Shown here piece by piece: positions 17,583-26,535 of a DNA stretch of 64,000 nucleotides. The translations under genes were made by a program, and so were the position numbers. Origin of the DNA: Granulosicoccus sp964390335 (lineage in GTDB: Bacteria; Pseudomonadota; Gammaproteobacteria; Granulosicoccales; Granulosicoccaceae); contig CAYMHU010000019.1 of NCBI GenBank assembly GCA_964390335.1, positions 1 to 64,000 on the forward strand, read 5' to 3'. Within the stretch, counting starts at the first letter, position 1, and each line of letters begins with the position of its first letter. Under the pieces are notes generated by a model. The model did no database searches. It saw only the letters and a list, made by a program, of their open reading frames with translations, and had not been told where the DNA came from.

Positions 17583-17817
17583 ATTTAATATATTCACGCT
17601 GTTATTTTGCGGCAATTTCTATCCGCACGAATGGAAAATTACGAATCCCAATAGTCTAGCAGCGTCAAGGTGGAATACTTAATGCCGAGACTGCGTACCA
17701 CGAGGGGCATGACACTAAAAATAGCACCAAAAATAGCGCCTAAGCACCTGTGCTATCGCGCAAAACTCGCTTACTATCTGTACTCAGGCCACAATGCCCG
17801 TCAACCAGTAGATTGCC

Positions 17818-18639
17818 ATGCAACCAAGCCCCATAATGATCGCGCCAACCGGCGCCAGATTAACGCGCAAAGACCACCCTGCCGTGCCCATCTCTGCGGA
17901 GCAGTCGATCGACTGTGCTTTGCGGTGCAGAGAGGCAGGTGCGCATGCTCTGCATGCGCACGTGCGTGATGCGCGGCACGAGCACTGCCTGAGCGTGTCT
18001 CAGTACACCGAGCTATTGTCGCTTGCGGCCAACAAGTTAGGGGACGACTTCCCAGTACAAGTCACCACCGAGGCTTTTGGCAAATACGAAGCCAGCGACC
18101 AAATTGATTTACTCAAGCAACTGCGCCCTCGCTTTGCCAGCGTGGCTGTGCGTGAAATTATCAGGCAACCCACTGATGAAACGGTTGCCAGTCAATTTTA
18201 CACGTGGTGCACTAAAGAACGCATTGGTATACAGCATATTTTGTACAGCGAAACCGATCTTACGCAATTTTTAGAATACAAATCCCGCGGCATTATTCCG
18301 GCAAGTAACCAAGCAGTAATCATGGTACTCGGACGCTACACCGATTCGATGGTTGCCGATGTTGACAGTGCTGATACAGTTATTGACGCGCTGAACCACA
18401 ACCAACTCAACTGGATGATGTGCGCGTTCGGCATTACAGAAACCGCGTGTTTACAAAAAGCAGCTTTATCCGGTGGCGCCATTCGGATAGGTTTTGAAAA
18501 TAACCAACAAAATCCTGATGGTAGCATTGCTAAAGACAATGCCGAACGGGTATCAAACATGTGTGCTGTGCTAAAACAAGCGAGTCACAGCAAAGTTGAG
18601 TTAGCGCACTTACACCGCATCTTGGGTGCAATAGACTAA
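17818..18639 (+). CDS. BKACE family protein (3-keto-5-aminohexanoate cleavage enzyme-like, DUF849)
   Basis: A 273-residue TIM-barrel enzyme of the beta-keto acid cleavage family, which condenses a beta-keto acid with acetyl-CoA to give acetoacetate and a CoA ester. Visible features are IAPTGARLTRKDHPAVPIS, the zinc-binding HAHVRD and the later FGITETACLQKAALSGG/IRIGFEN part of the active site. Substrates vary across the family. Divergence from a sarcosine oxidase operon suggests a methylated amine source such as dehydrocarnitine, whose cleavage gives betaine, but this is inference. The start is ATG 17818. Confidence 0.85.
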   Translation: MQPSPIMIAPTGARLTRKDHPAVPISAEQSIDCALRCREAGAHALHAHVRDARHEHCLSVSQYTELLSLAANKLGDDFPVQVTTEAFGKYEASDQIDLLKQLRPRFASVAVREIIRQPTDETVASQFYTWCTKERIGIQHILYSETDLTQFLEYKSRGIIPASNQAVIMVLGRYTDSMVADVDSADTVIDALNHNQLNWMMCAFGITETACLQKAALSGGAIRIGFENNQQNPDGSIAKDNAERVSNMCAVLKQASHSKVELAHLHRILGAID

Positions 18640-18649
18640 CCCGTTTATT

Positions 18650-19564
18650 CTATGCCTGTAAAACGCACCGACGATGTCGCAGTAGTGTCAGCAATAATAG
18701 TGCAAACACCGAATAGCCAAACCCGCCCGCATTCGCACTGATTTGTTGGTCGGAAAACAGTTCGTCAGAATATCGTGTGCTTTGTGTGTGTTGTACATCA
18801 GTGCTATACAGATGCGCTATTGATTGTAAATCACCGTCACTTGGCATAATACGTTGTCCGATTTTATGAGTATTCGCATCCAAGGTGACAATTGTTGGCA
18901 ATCCATTTTTCGAAAAAAAAAGCTCGCCATAATGCATAATTGAATTGTAGTCATATGGGCGAACATCCGTTCTAGCTGTACTGGACACTTTAAAGTTGTC
19001 CATTTTATCCGCATCAATATTGCGCCAATTAACATGTATATACTGATCACGGTCGGCACGTGTGTGTTCGTGCTCCAGTCCCAGTGCATGACCAATTTCA
19101 TGCATAAGACTACCAACGCTACACGACGGAGCTATCCAAATATTTTGTGCACCTCCCTGACGACCAACCCATGATGCACAACCGGAGGCTGGCTTGAAAT
19201 GCACATAGTCATCGGGCAGTTCATGTAAATAGGGGCTCACTTCAATTAAAGTGATGCCTGGCACTTCATTCCAGCGGCGTATCGCACGCTCGATGTTGTT
19301 AACAACAAACGATTGTAATTCAGGATCAATGTAGTAAGGCACTACACCATTTTCCCAAGTTCGAATAATTTGGACGGCACCATCATTGCGCTTTCGCAAC
19401 GACGGAATCACAAACGAATCGTTTTGACCGAGACTCTCATCAGCCTGCAACTGAAGCACAACAGACTGATCGCTGGCAACCGAACCGACGCTGTATGTGA
19501 GAAGAATCAACAGCCCAGTCAGGCGCAGCTTATCCTTAAGTGTATGCATTACCATCCTCTTCAT
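18650..19564 (-). CDS. Astacin-like (M12A) zinc metallopeptidase with C-terminal membrane tail
   Basis: A 304-residue secreted protease. A signal peptide lies at about 1-31. The astacin zinc motif HEIGHALGLEHEH is at 155-167 and the Met-turn SIMHYG at 208-213, with the usual start of the catalytic domain (VVPYYID, about 74). Cysteines flank SCSVGSLM. After the catalytic domain a short linker leads to a hydrophobic segment and a basic end (about 279-300, AGGFGYSVFALLLLTLLRHR), which looks like a GlyGly-CTERM-type sorting tail cleaved by rhombosortase. No rhombosortase is seen here. Alternative upstream methionines exist at the N-terminus. The gene is convergent with the BKACE gene. Confidence 0.88.
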   Translation of the reverse strand: MKRMVMHTLKDKLRLTGLLILLTYSVGSVASDQSVVLQLQADESLGQNDSFVIPSLRKRNDGAVQIIRTWENGVVPYYIDPELQSFVVNNIERAIRRWNEVPGITLIEVSPYLHELPDDYVHFKPASGCASWVGRQGGAQNIWIAPSCSVGSLMHEIGHALGLEHEHTRADRDQYIHVNWRNIDADKMDNFKVSSTARTDVRPYDYNSIMHYGELFFSKNGLPTIVTLDANTHKIGQRIMPSDGDLQSIAHLYSTDVQHTQSTRYSDELFSDQQISANAGGFGYSVFALLLLTLLRHRRCVLQA

Positions 19565-19972
19565 GGGAAGTTGTTGTAATACGGATTGGGTACCTGAGCT
19601 TCTTTGAGCCCTTCGAGCTATCTGTGTAGCCCTTTCTTAATGTGGTGCTTTCCCGCTCCTTCCGACCAGTAACGGGCAAGCGCATACCCGTCTAAAATTT
19701 GAGCAGTAAAAAACTGAACAGCGATGGCAAAAAATTATGTGTCACAAGTGTTAAACGTTAATCCGAACACACGACCACGCTCGTTGGAGCGAGATTAAAG
19801 CGTAAATCGTGAACAGTGCACGGCTTGGCAAATTTGCGCAAAAAGCGCCTTTTTAGCCATTTCGCCCAACACTTTGCCGTTCGGTTCCAGTCACGGTACA
19901 GTAGCGCTATCCTATGGCGCAGAGTCTGCATAACCAGACAAGCTTTCAGGTGAGCAATAATGCAACAGCCCT
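19565..19972. other. Intergenic region without a recognised gene
   Basis: About 400 bp upstream of the divergent astacin gene and the following plus-strand gene. It should hold both promoters. I see no RNA gene, no strong terminator and no convincing coding frame. A minus-strand open frame at 19758-20012 is basic and protein-unlike. Confidence 0.5.
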
Positions 19973-20551
19973 TTGGCTTATGAACGACTACAGGAATCGG
20001 TAACCATCGCACGCAAAGCCAAAATTAAGGGCCGACAGGTTCAGCATCAGCCCAAACGGCAGACATCGCCTACCGGCAAGCTGCACAAGCCTCGCTCGCT
20101 CGATGGTCGCTCAAAGGTGTCTGCCGGCTCAGTGGCCAATACCAGTTTTAGCGCAGCCGATTCGCAAGCTACACCGAGCAGCAGCCCCGCAACAACCAAG
20201 CTAGAAGCTCCGCAAAGCAACCCAGCACCCGACGCCGAATTGCCCCTTACAGCGAGCAACAACCCCAATAGCAAAGATGTTAGACCAGCTTTGACACCAG
20301 AACAGGAGCACAGGAGACAAACGTTGCAGAGCATGTTGGCAACGTCCAATGCTCGCTACCAGCAAGCCATTCGTAAACGAGGACCAGTGTTTGCCGCTGG
20401 CATCAGCGTAAAAATAAACACCCCGTCTTTGTTTGGTCAAATAGCGGTCGTGCTCGATGCCGATTATATCGAAAGTCGGGCATTACTCTCTGTGCCAAAC
20501 CATGAAGAACCACTTTGGCTGCCGTTCACAGATCTTGGGTTACCGGATTAG
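19973..20551 (+). CDS. Hypothetical protein with a conserved C-terminal domain
   Basis: A 192-residue protein. Residues 1-45 are Lys/Gln-rich, about 46-105 are low-complexity Ser/Pro/Ala (probably disordered), and the last ~70 residues look folded (RGPVFAAGISVKI, then FGQIAVVLDADYIESRALL and EPLWLPFTDL). I do not recognise the family. The C-terminal part could be a small beta-rich domain of the KOW/SH3-like type. The only start in frame after the preceding stop is TTG 19973. A GTG at 20117 would remove the basic region, so the true start is uncertain. Confidence 0.55.
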   Translation: MAYERLQESVTIARKAKIKGRQVQHQPKRQTSPTGKLHKPRSLDGRSKVSAGSVANTSFSAADSQATPSSSPATTKLEAPQSNPAPDAELPLTASNNPNSKDVRPALTPEQEHRRQTLQSMLATSNARYQQAIRKRGPVFAAGISVKINTPSLFGQIAVVLDADYIESRALLSVPNHEEPLWLPFTDLGLPD

Positions 20552-20618
20552 TCTCGTGATAGTGCAACACGTCTTTGTGGACTAAACTGTAAACAACGAC
20601 TCAACAACCAACCACCCT

Positions 20619-22475
20619 ATGTACAGTTGGATAAAAAGCCTGTTTGACGCAGACAATCGCGTTAGCCTAAAAACGATTTTTAGTATCGATCTGCGTTCGC
20701 TCGCGCTTATGCGCGTTCTGTTATCCCTGCTTATCCTGATCGACCTGGCTCTTAGAGCGCGCGACATTAGCGTTTTCTACACTGACGCTGGTCTCGTACC
20801 CCGAAAAACCTGGCTTGAAATCAATCACAAGTTTCATTTGTCATTGCATGCGGCATCAGGCGACCTGTGGTGGCAAGTGTTGTTATTTTGTTTTGCAGCC
20901 GTGTTTGCTGTGGGCTTACTAGTCGGTTATCGCACCAAACTCATGACCGTATTGTCGTGGGTGTTGCTGGCATCGCTGCTCAATCGCAACGAAGTTATCT
21001 TACAAGGTGGTGATTTGCTGCTGGTTATCATGTGCTTCTGGACAATGTTCTTACCTCTGGGTGCGAAATGGTCGGTGGACGCAGCACTACAACCGGAACT
21101 CAAAAACAACCCTAACCACATCCGATTTGAACCCAGTAAACCTCAGCTGTATTTTTCGGTTGCGACCATTGCGGTCATATTGCAGGTACTGTATTTGTAC
21201 TTCTTTACTGCCTTACTCAAAACCGGGGATGCATGGCGCTTCCCGTTTGAAGCCGCTCACTACACGCTTAACATCCAACATTTTGCTACGCCCATAGCAA
21301 TGTGGTTTAAAACTCTAGGGCCGCTGTTGCCTTTAGGTGCGGCGTACGTTATCGCGGTTGAATTTATCGCACCTATCATGGTGTTGCTGCCGTTTGGTTG
21401 GCCGTGGATCCGCATTGTGGGATTACTTCTACTGACGTCGCTGCATGTTGCATTCATGTTGTTGCTACACATTGGTCTGTTCCCGTTTATCGACTATATG
21501 TCGCTCACCGTACTCATTCCATCCATTGTTTGGATCTGGTTTGCACGGAAACGCGCAAATTCTAAAAGTGCCAACGTAACTCTGTACTACGATGAAGATT
21601 GCGGTTTTTGTCTTAAGATGTGTTTAATTCTGCGTGAGCTATTACTACCCGACGGGGTAAAAATCTTACGCGCGCAATCTTACACTGCTATTTACGAGAT
21701 CATGGAACGTGAAAATTCGTGGGTGATTACGGACGGCACTGGTAGACACTACATACATTGGTCAGCCATGGCTTTCCTATTTCGACAAAGCTTCCTGTTA
21801 AAACCAATTGGCTGGCTTATGATGTTCCCACCCTTTATGTGGATAGGAAATCGGATCTATCACTGGGTTGCAGAAAATCGCGGCACTATGGGAACCATTA
21901 CAGCAACAACACTGCCATTTCGATCAATCAAGCTTAAGCCAACTATGGCAGGACAACTGGTCGCGGCGTTTTTTCTGTATGTAGTGACCGTATTTAATAT
22001 CTCGACCTTGCCGGATATGCGCAAGATCAGACCCGACCATGTCGACTTTAGTTCGCGCATTACTCGTATCGATCAAAAGTGGAGCATGTTCGCCCCTATC
22101 CCACTCAAATTTTCAATGTTCCCACAAGTGGAAGGCACGTTGCGCAATGGAGAAAAGATTAATCTGCACCCGTTAACCGATCCCGATCCTGATTGGGAAG
22201 CTCCTGATTATATGTATCCCCTGTATCAAAATTATCGCTGGCGCAAGTACTTCGATAGACTGCGCAGTTATCGCAACAACGCGGCAAGAAACGCTTTTGG
22301 CCACTACCAATGCAAAACCTGGAACACACCTGACCGACCGCGCAACGAGCAGCTCGGTATTCTGACGTTGCATTATGTACGTCTGCACACAAACACGGAT
22401 GGCTCACCGAAGAAGCGCGATCGTAAGATGTCCTGGCAACACTGGTGTTACCCTGAATTTAAACCTAAGCGTTAA
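20619..22475 (+). CDS. HTTM (vitamin K-dependent gamma-carboxylase-like) membrane protein fused to a DCC thioredoxin-like domain
   Basis: A 618-residue integral membrane protein. The N-terminal ~310 residues form the HTTM horizontally transferred transmembrane domain: RSLALMRVLLSLLILIDLAL, FYTDAGLVPR and several later helices. It is followed by a DCC/DUF393 module whose opening TLYYDEDCGFCLKM carries Cys328-Gly-Phe-Cys331, a thioredoxin-like redox pair. A further helix and a soluble C-terminal region (about 470-618) end the protein. HTTM proteins are distant relatives of vitamin K-dependent carboxylase, and their bacterial substrates are unknown. The CxxC domain suggests coupled thiol chemistry at the membrane. 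Confidence 0.87.
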   Translation: MYSWIKSLFDADNRVSLKTIFSIDLRSLALMRVLLSLLILIDLALRARDISVFYTDAGLVPRKTWLEINHKFHLSLHAASGDLWWQVLLFCFAAVFAVGLLVGYRTKLMTVLSWVLLASLLNRNEVILQGGDLLLVIMCFWTMFLPLGAKWSVDAALQPELKNNPNHIRFEPSKPQLYFSVATIAVILQVLYLYFFTALLKTGDAWRFPFEAAHYTLNIQHFATPIAMWFKTLGPLLPLGAAYVIAVEFIAPIMVLLPFGWPWIRIVGLLLLTSLHVAFMLLLHIGLFPFIDYMSLTVLIPSIVWIWFARKRANSKSANVTLYYDEDCGFCLKMCLILRELLLPDGVKILRAQSYTAIYEIMERENSWVITDGTGRHYIHWSAMAFLFRQSFLLKPIGWLMMFPPFMWIGNRIYHWVAENRGTMGTITATTLPFRSIKLKPTMAGQLVAAFFLYVVTVFNISTLPDMRKIRPDHVDFSSRITRIDQKWSMFAPIPLKFSMFPQVEGTLRNGEKINLHPLTDPDPDWEAPDYMYPLYQNYRWRKYFDRLRSYRNNAARNAFGHYQCKTWNTPDRPRNEQLGILTLHYVRLHTNTDGSPKKRDRKMSWQHWCYPEFKPKR

Positions 22476-22589
22476 TTACTTCACATAATGTATGTGAAAC
22501 GGGGCTACACTTAGATTGCGACCAGTGTACTAACGCTATCCCAAGCCGTTAACCCCTGCATAGACGGACTGTTTGACACGGGGTTGGCA

Positions 22590-23351
22590 ATGCCACTGAA
22601 ATTTTTAAGCGTTTTCGTACTGGGTGCCAGTGGAATGTGTATTAGCGCGCTGGGCGTTAGCACAACAACTTTATTGTACTCGCCAAACGCTAACGCCGGC
22701 ATTTACAAGTGCGAAGACGGCAATGGAGGCATTACTTATAGCCAAATGCCGTGCCCTGCTACAGAAAAAACCGCCGATATCATAACCACGAAGAGCAGTA
22801 AAAGCAGCAACGCTGATTGCCGCTTAGCCAACAGCTTTGCCAAGAAGGTTGCCATGGATATGCGTTCTGGGATGACTTCGGGAGACATGTTTGCGCAATA
22901 CGGTGGTATCGACTCTATTCCCACTAGCGCCATTGGCATCATCAATTATGTGTATACACATCGCCAAAACCTCAACATCACGACATCGCGCATAACAGCC
23001 TTGTCAGCCGCACGCTGTTCTGCAGACTCTTATGGCCCGGTCGCATGCGAAAACTTCCCGTTCGACTTTATTGATTCGCAAGGCGGCTGCGACGTAGCAA
23101 AAAAAGGCGGACTAAAAATGGAGAATACGCCGGCCAGTGCCAGTGTTGCTCCGCAGAGCCTTCCTGTAAACCCACAAGCAACAGCAATACAAAAAGCCAG
23201 CACGGCCGAACAAAAACTGGCTTGTCAAAAGAGCGTTCAGGATCAAATGGCAGCGCTGTTTGAAAAAATGCGTACTGCTCAATCAGCGAGTTCGCAAGAT
23301 GGGTTGACTGCGCGAAAACAAGAACTTCAAGATCGGCTCGCGGGCTGTTAA
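22590..23351 (+). CDS. DUF4124 domain exported protein
   Basis: About 253 residues. The N-terminal hydrophobic segment (FLSVFVLGASGMCISALG) acts as a signal or anchor. It is followed by the DUF4124 motif GIYKCEDGNGGITYSQMPC, in which two cysteines probably form a disulphide. The remainder is Lys/Gln/Ser-rich with further cysteines and a C-terminal helical stretch (KLACQKSVQDQMAALFEKM). DUF4124 proteins are periplasmic, common in gammaproteobacteria and of unknown role. The start is ATG 22590, two codons after a TTG. The gene ends 5 bp before the stop of the convergent RND pump. Confidence 0.75.
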   Translation: MPLKFLSVFVLGASGMCISALGVSTTTLLYSPNANAGIYKCEDGNGGITYSQMPCPATEKTADIITTKSSKSSNADCRLANSFAKKVAMDMRSGMTSGDMFAQYGGIDSIPTSAIGIINYVYTHRQNLNITTSRITALSAARCSADSYGPVACENFPFDFIDSQGGCDVAKKGGLKMENTPASASVAPQSLPVNPQATAIQKASTAEQKLACQKSVQDQMAALFEKMRTAQSASSQDGLTARKQELQDRLAGC

Positions 23352-23356
23352 TGGAC

Positions 23357-26300
23357 CTATTTTGTCGCGCTAGCCGCAGCGTAGTTGTCTTTGACGCCAA
23401 ACAATCGCTTAATATCCTCAAGCACCAAATAGTTCACCGGTATGAGTACCAGCGTGACCACGGTTGCAAACAAAATTCCGAACCCTAACGACACGGCCAT
23501 TGGAATCAGGAACTGTGCCTGTGTACTGGTTTCAAAGATCAGCGGTGTTAATCCAAAAAAGGTGGTTAACGAGGTTAAAATAACCGCGCGGAATCGTGCT
23601 ACGCCTGCTTTACGGACGGCGGAAAACAAATCAACACCTTCGCGTCGGCGGCGATTAACATAGTCTACTAACACCAACGAATCGTTTACAACCACCCCAC
23701 ACAAGGCAAGCATGCCCATGTAACTCATGATGCTCAAGGTCATCCCCATAATCATGTGGCCCAAGATGCCGCCAACAACACCAAATGGAATAACACACAT
23801 CACCATTAACGGCTGCACGTAACTTCTAAACGGAATGGCCAACAGGGTATAAATTATCAGTAATACGAACACGAGCCCAGTCTGTAAACTGCCAAAAGAA
23901 TCGCGCTGTTCTCGAGCTTCGCCCTCAAGTGATACACGAATATCGGGATAGTCTGCTGACAGTGTTTTCGTAAAGGCTTCAAGATCTCGCTTTATTGCTT
24001 CTATATCGGTGGTTTCTTTATCAATATCGGCTTCAACATTAACCGTACGACGCCTATCTATTCGCGTTATCGATGCGAAACCACGCCCCATGCGCACATC
24101 AGCCACACTGGACAGCGGCAATTCCTCCCCATTGGATAGTCGAATTGGCAAACGTTGCAGATTCTCTACTGAGCGCCGCTCTTCTGCGGGGTATCGCACA
24201 ATCACTTTTACATCATCGCGATTGCGTTGAATGCTTTGCACTTCTGTGCCGAGAAAAGCTGGTCGTACCTGACTGGCAAGGCCCGCCATGGTTAAACCCA
24301 GCTGCTGAGCTTCCGGCAAAATGCTTAACTGAATTTCCTGCTTACCGCCTTCAAAACTATCAGTGATATCCGATATGCCTGGATAATTTCTTAATTGATT
24401 TTTATATAGTGCGGCCACTTCCTGCAGTTCATTAAAGTCGAAGCCCGAGATTTGAATATCCACTGGGCTACCCCCGCGACCAATTTCAGCACGGTAGGAG
24501 ATATTTTTCGCACCGGGTATCGATCCGATTTGTCTACGCAGTTCACCCACAAGCTCTCTTGTGCTCACTTCCATTGTGCGGTGCTCAGGTGGGGTTACTT
24601 CGAACAACACTCTACCCACATGGGAACCGCGCGCACCACGCCCAGCACTACCGGCCGTTGACATTATGCTTTCGATTACACTCTCGTTTGTATCTGGATC
24701 GATATACTTATCTTGTAATGCCTGTACCTGATTTGTTATGCGTTCGATATGCCCTTGTGTAATGTGGAATGGCGTTCCATCAGTCATTTCAACACGAACC
24801 TGCGCAGTCTCACTTTGCACTCGAGGAAAAAAGATAAACCGCACATGGCCGGCCGACACCAAACTAAACACGATAATCGCACCACCAACAAACGCTGATA
24901 ACACCATGTATCGGTTGCGTAAACAAAACGCCAGTGCCGGTTGATACAAGGTATGCACAAACCATTCAAAACCGTCGGCAATTTTGTGCTGTATGCGAGC
25001 GAAGATATTGGGTTTGGTTTTCTTATGAAAATTCAGGTGACTCATGTGGGATGGCAGTACAAACTTCGATTCCACAATCGAGAACAACAGTACCGGAATA
25101 ACGATATACGGAATTTGCGCGAAGATTTGCCCACGCACGCCCTCAATCAACATCAACGGAATAAATGCCGCAACGGTGGTTAGCACGCCAAAGGTTACTG
25201 GCACCGCTATTTCATGCGTTCCATCAATCGCGGCTTGCACGCGATCCGGGTTTTTGCGCATATGCGTATAAATGTTTTCACCGGTCACGATGGCATCATC
25301 CACAACAATACCCAACACGAGTATGAATGCAAACAGACTCAGTAAATTGATACTGACGCCAATGTGTGGCATTAACGCAATACCACCTAATATAGAAACA
25401 GGAATGCCTATGAATACCCAGGCCGCAACCCAGAATCTCAAAAACAGCGTCAGCAGCAACATAACCAACAAGCCACCTTGCACCGCGCTTTTTAACAAGG
25501 TATTCAAACGCGCTTTAACAGTGCGAGAACTGTCCCGCCAGTAACCAAGGGTCACACCATAAGGCATGGTTTCCGACGCTTCAGCGATATACCCTTTAAC
25601 TTCATCGGCAACCGTGATAGCACTTTGTAATCCGGTTCTGAACACGTCGACTTCAATGGCAAGCTGCCCGTTATAGCGTTGTTCCAGCGCTTGCTCAGAA
25701 AAACCATCATTAATGTTGGCTAAATCGCCCACGGTTAAACGTGTACCGTCGGGGCGAGTCTTGACAATAACGCTGCTAAAATCTTCCGCGCCATACGCTT
25801 GGCCTTTGGTTCGAAGCAACACTTCGCCACCGGCGGTTTGAATGGAACCTGCCGCCAAATCCAATGAACTGTTGTTTATGGCCTGCGCAACTTCAGATAA
25901 AGTGATGCCATACCGACTTAATGCAGCTTCAGATACTTCAATTGCCAATTCATAATCACGCGCACCAGATACCGCCACCGACGATACATTAGGTAATGCT
26001 TCTAGATCATCACGTACACGCGATGCCAACGTACGTAATTCTTTTTCGGGCAGGTCGCCAGCAACAATCACACTGATTACTTCGCGATTGCGCGAAGGTA
26101 TATACACCGACGGCGACTCCACATCATCAGGAAAATCGCTGATTTGATCGACTTGCTGTTTTATTTCATCAAGCAGCTTTTGTCCATCATAGCCTTTAAT
26201 CATTTCAACATTGACGCTGCCAGAACCTTCATTGGCAACAGAAGTAATACGCTTTATTCCCTGTAGCTCTTGTATGGCCTCTTCAATCTTTATAGTGACG

Positions 26301-26491
26301 CCTTCTTCCACTTCTGCGGGCGATGCACCGCGAAAAGCTGCTCGAATGCTGACGCGTTCAAGTTCAAAGCTTGGGAAAACTTCCAGAGGCAGCCGTCCGG
26401 CAAGTGTGGTCAGACCCCACACAATAATGAAGACCATTAGCAAATTGGCGGCGACTGAATTTCTGGCGAACCAGCTGATTAATCCGTGCAT
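23357..26491 (-). CDS. RND family efflux transporter, inner-membrane pump
   Basis: A 1044-residue AcrB/HAE-type proton-driven pump. Helix 1 starts at WFARNSVAANLLMVFIIVWG. The porter-domain phrases FRGASPAEVEEGVTIKIEEA and ALPNVSSVAVSG follow. The helix 4 proton-relay stretch contains GIVVDDAIVTGENI, and the second half repeats the pattern with CGVVVNDSLVLVDYVN. Together with the upstream adaptor (45 bp away) it would form an envelope-spanning exporter. The outer-membrane channel is not encoded nearby. The substrate cannot be told from sequence. Confidence 0.95.
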   Translation of the reverse strand: MHGLISWFARNSVAANLLMVFIIVWGLTTLAGRLPLEVFPSFELERVSIRAAFRGASPAEVEEGVTIKIEEAIQELQGIKRITSVANEGSGSVNVEMIKGYDGQKLLDEIKQQVDQISDFPDDVESPSVYIPSRNREVISVIVAGDLPEKELRTLASRVRDDLEALPNVSSVAVSGARDYELAIEVSEAALSRYGITLSEVAQAINNSSLDLAAGSIQTAGGEVLLRTKGQAYGAEDFSSVIVKTRPDGTRLTVGDLANINDGFSEQALEQRYNGQLAIEVDVFRTGLQSAITVADEVKGYIAEASETMPYGVTLGYWRDSSRTVKARLNTLLKSAVQGGLLVMLLLTLFLRFWVAAWVFIGIPVSILGGIALMPHIGVSINLLSLFAFILVLGIVVDDAIVTGENIYTHMRKNPDRVQAAIDGTHEIAVPVTFGVLTTVAAFIPLMLIEGVRGQIFAQIPYIVIPVLLFSIVESKFVLPSHMSHLNFHKKTKPNIFARIQHKIADGFEWFVHTLYQPALAFCLRNRYMVLSAFVGGAIIVFSLVSAGHVRFIFFPRVQSETAQVRVEMTDGTPFHITQGHIERITNQVQALQDKYIDPDTNESVIESIMSTAGSAGRGARGSHVGRVLFEVTPPEHRTMEVSTRELVGELRRQIGSIPGAKNISYRAEIGRGGSPVDIQISGFDFNELQEVAALYKNQLRNYPGISDITDSFEGGKQEIQLSILPEAQQLGLTMAGLASQVRPAFLGTEVQSIQRNRDDVKVIVRYPAEERRSVENLQRLPIRLSNGEELPLSSVADVRMGRGFASITRIDRRRTVNVEADIDKETTDIEAIKRDLEAFTKTLSADYPDIRVSLEGEAREQRDSFGSLQTGLVFVLLIIYTLLAIPFRSYVQPLMVMCVIPFGVVGGILGHMIMGMTLSIMSYMGMLALCGVVVNDSLVLVDYVNRRRREGVDLFSAVRKAGVARFRAVILTSLTTFFGLTPLIFETSTQAQFLIPMAVSLGFGILFATVVTLVLIPVNYLVLEDIKRLFGVKDNYAAASATK

Positions 26492-26535
26492 GCTTATATC
26501 CTCAATAACGGCTGCGTTATTTGCGTGATATGAAT

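Noticed and set aside
17670..17969. 99-codon plus-strand open frame before the BKACE gene
   Set aside because: It overlaps the start of the BKACE gene in another frame, is cysteine/arginine-rich and has no family resemblance.
19758..20012. 84-codon minus-strand frame between the astacin gene and 19973
   Set aside because: Arg/Lys/Cys-rich translation with no sensible ribosome site and no domain; likely random.
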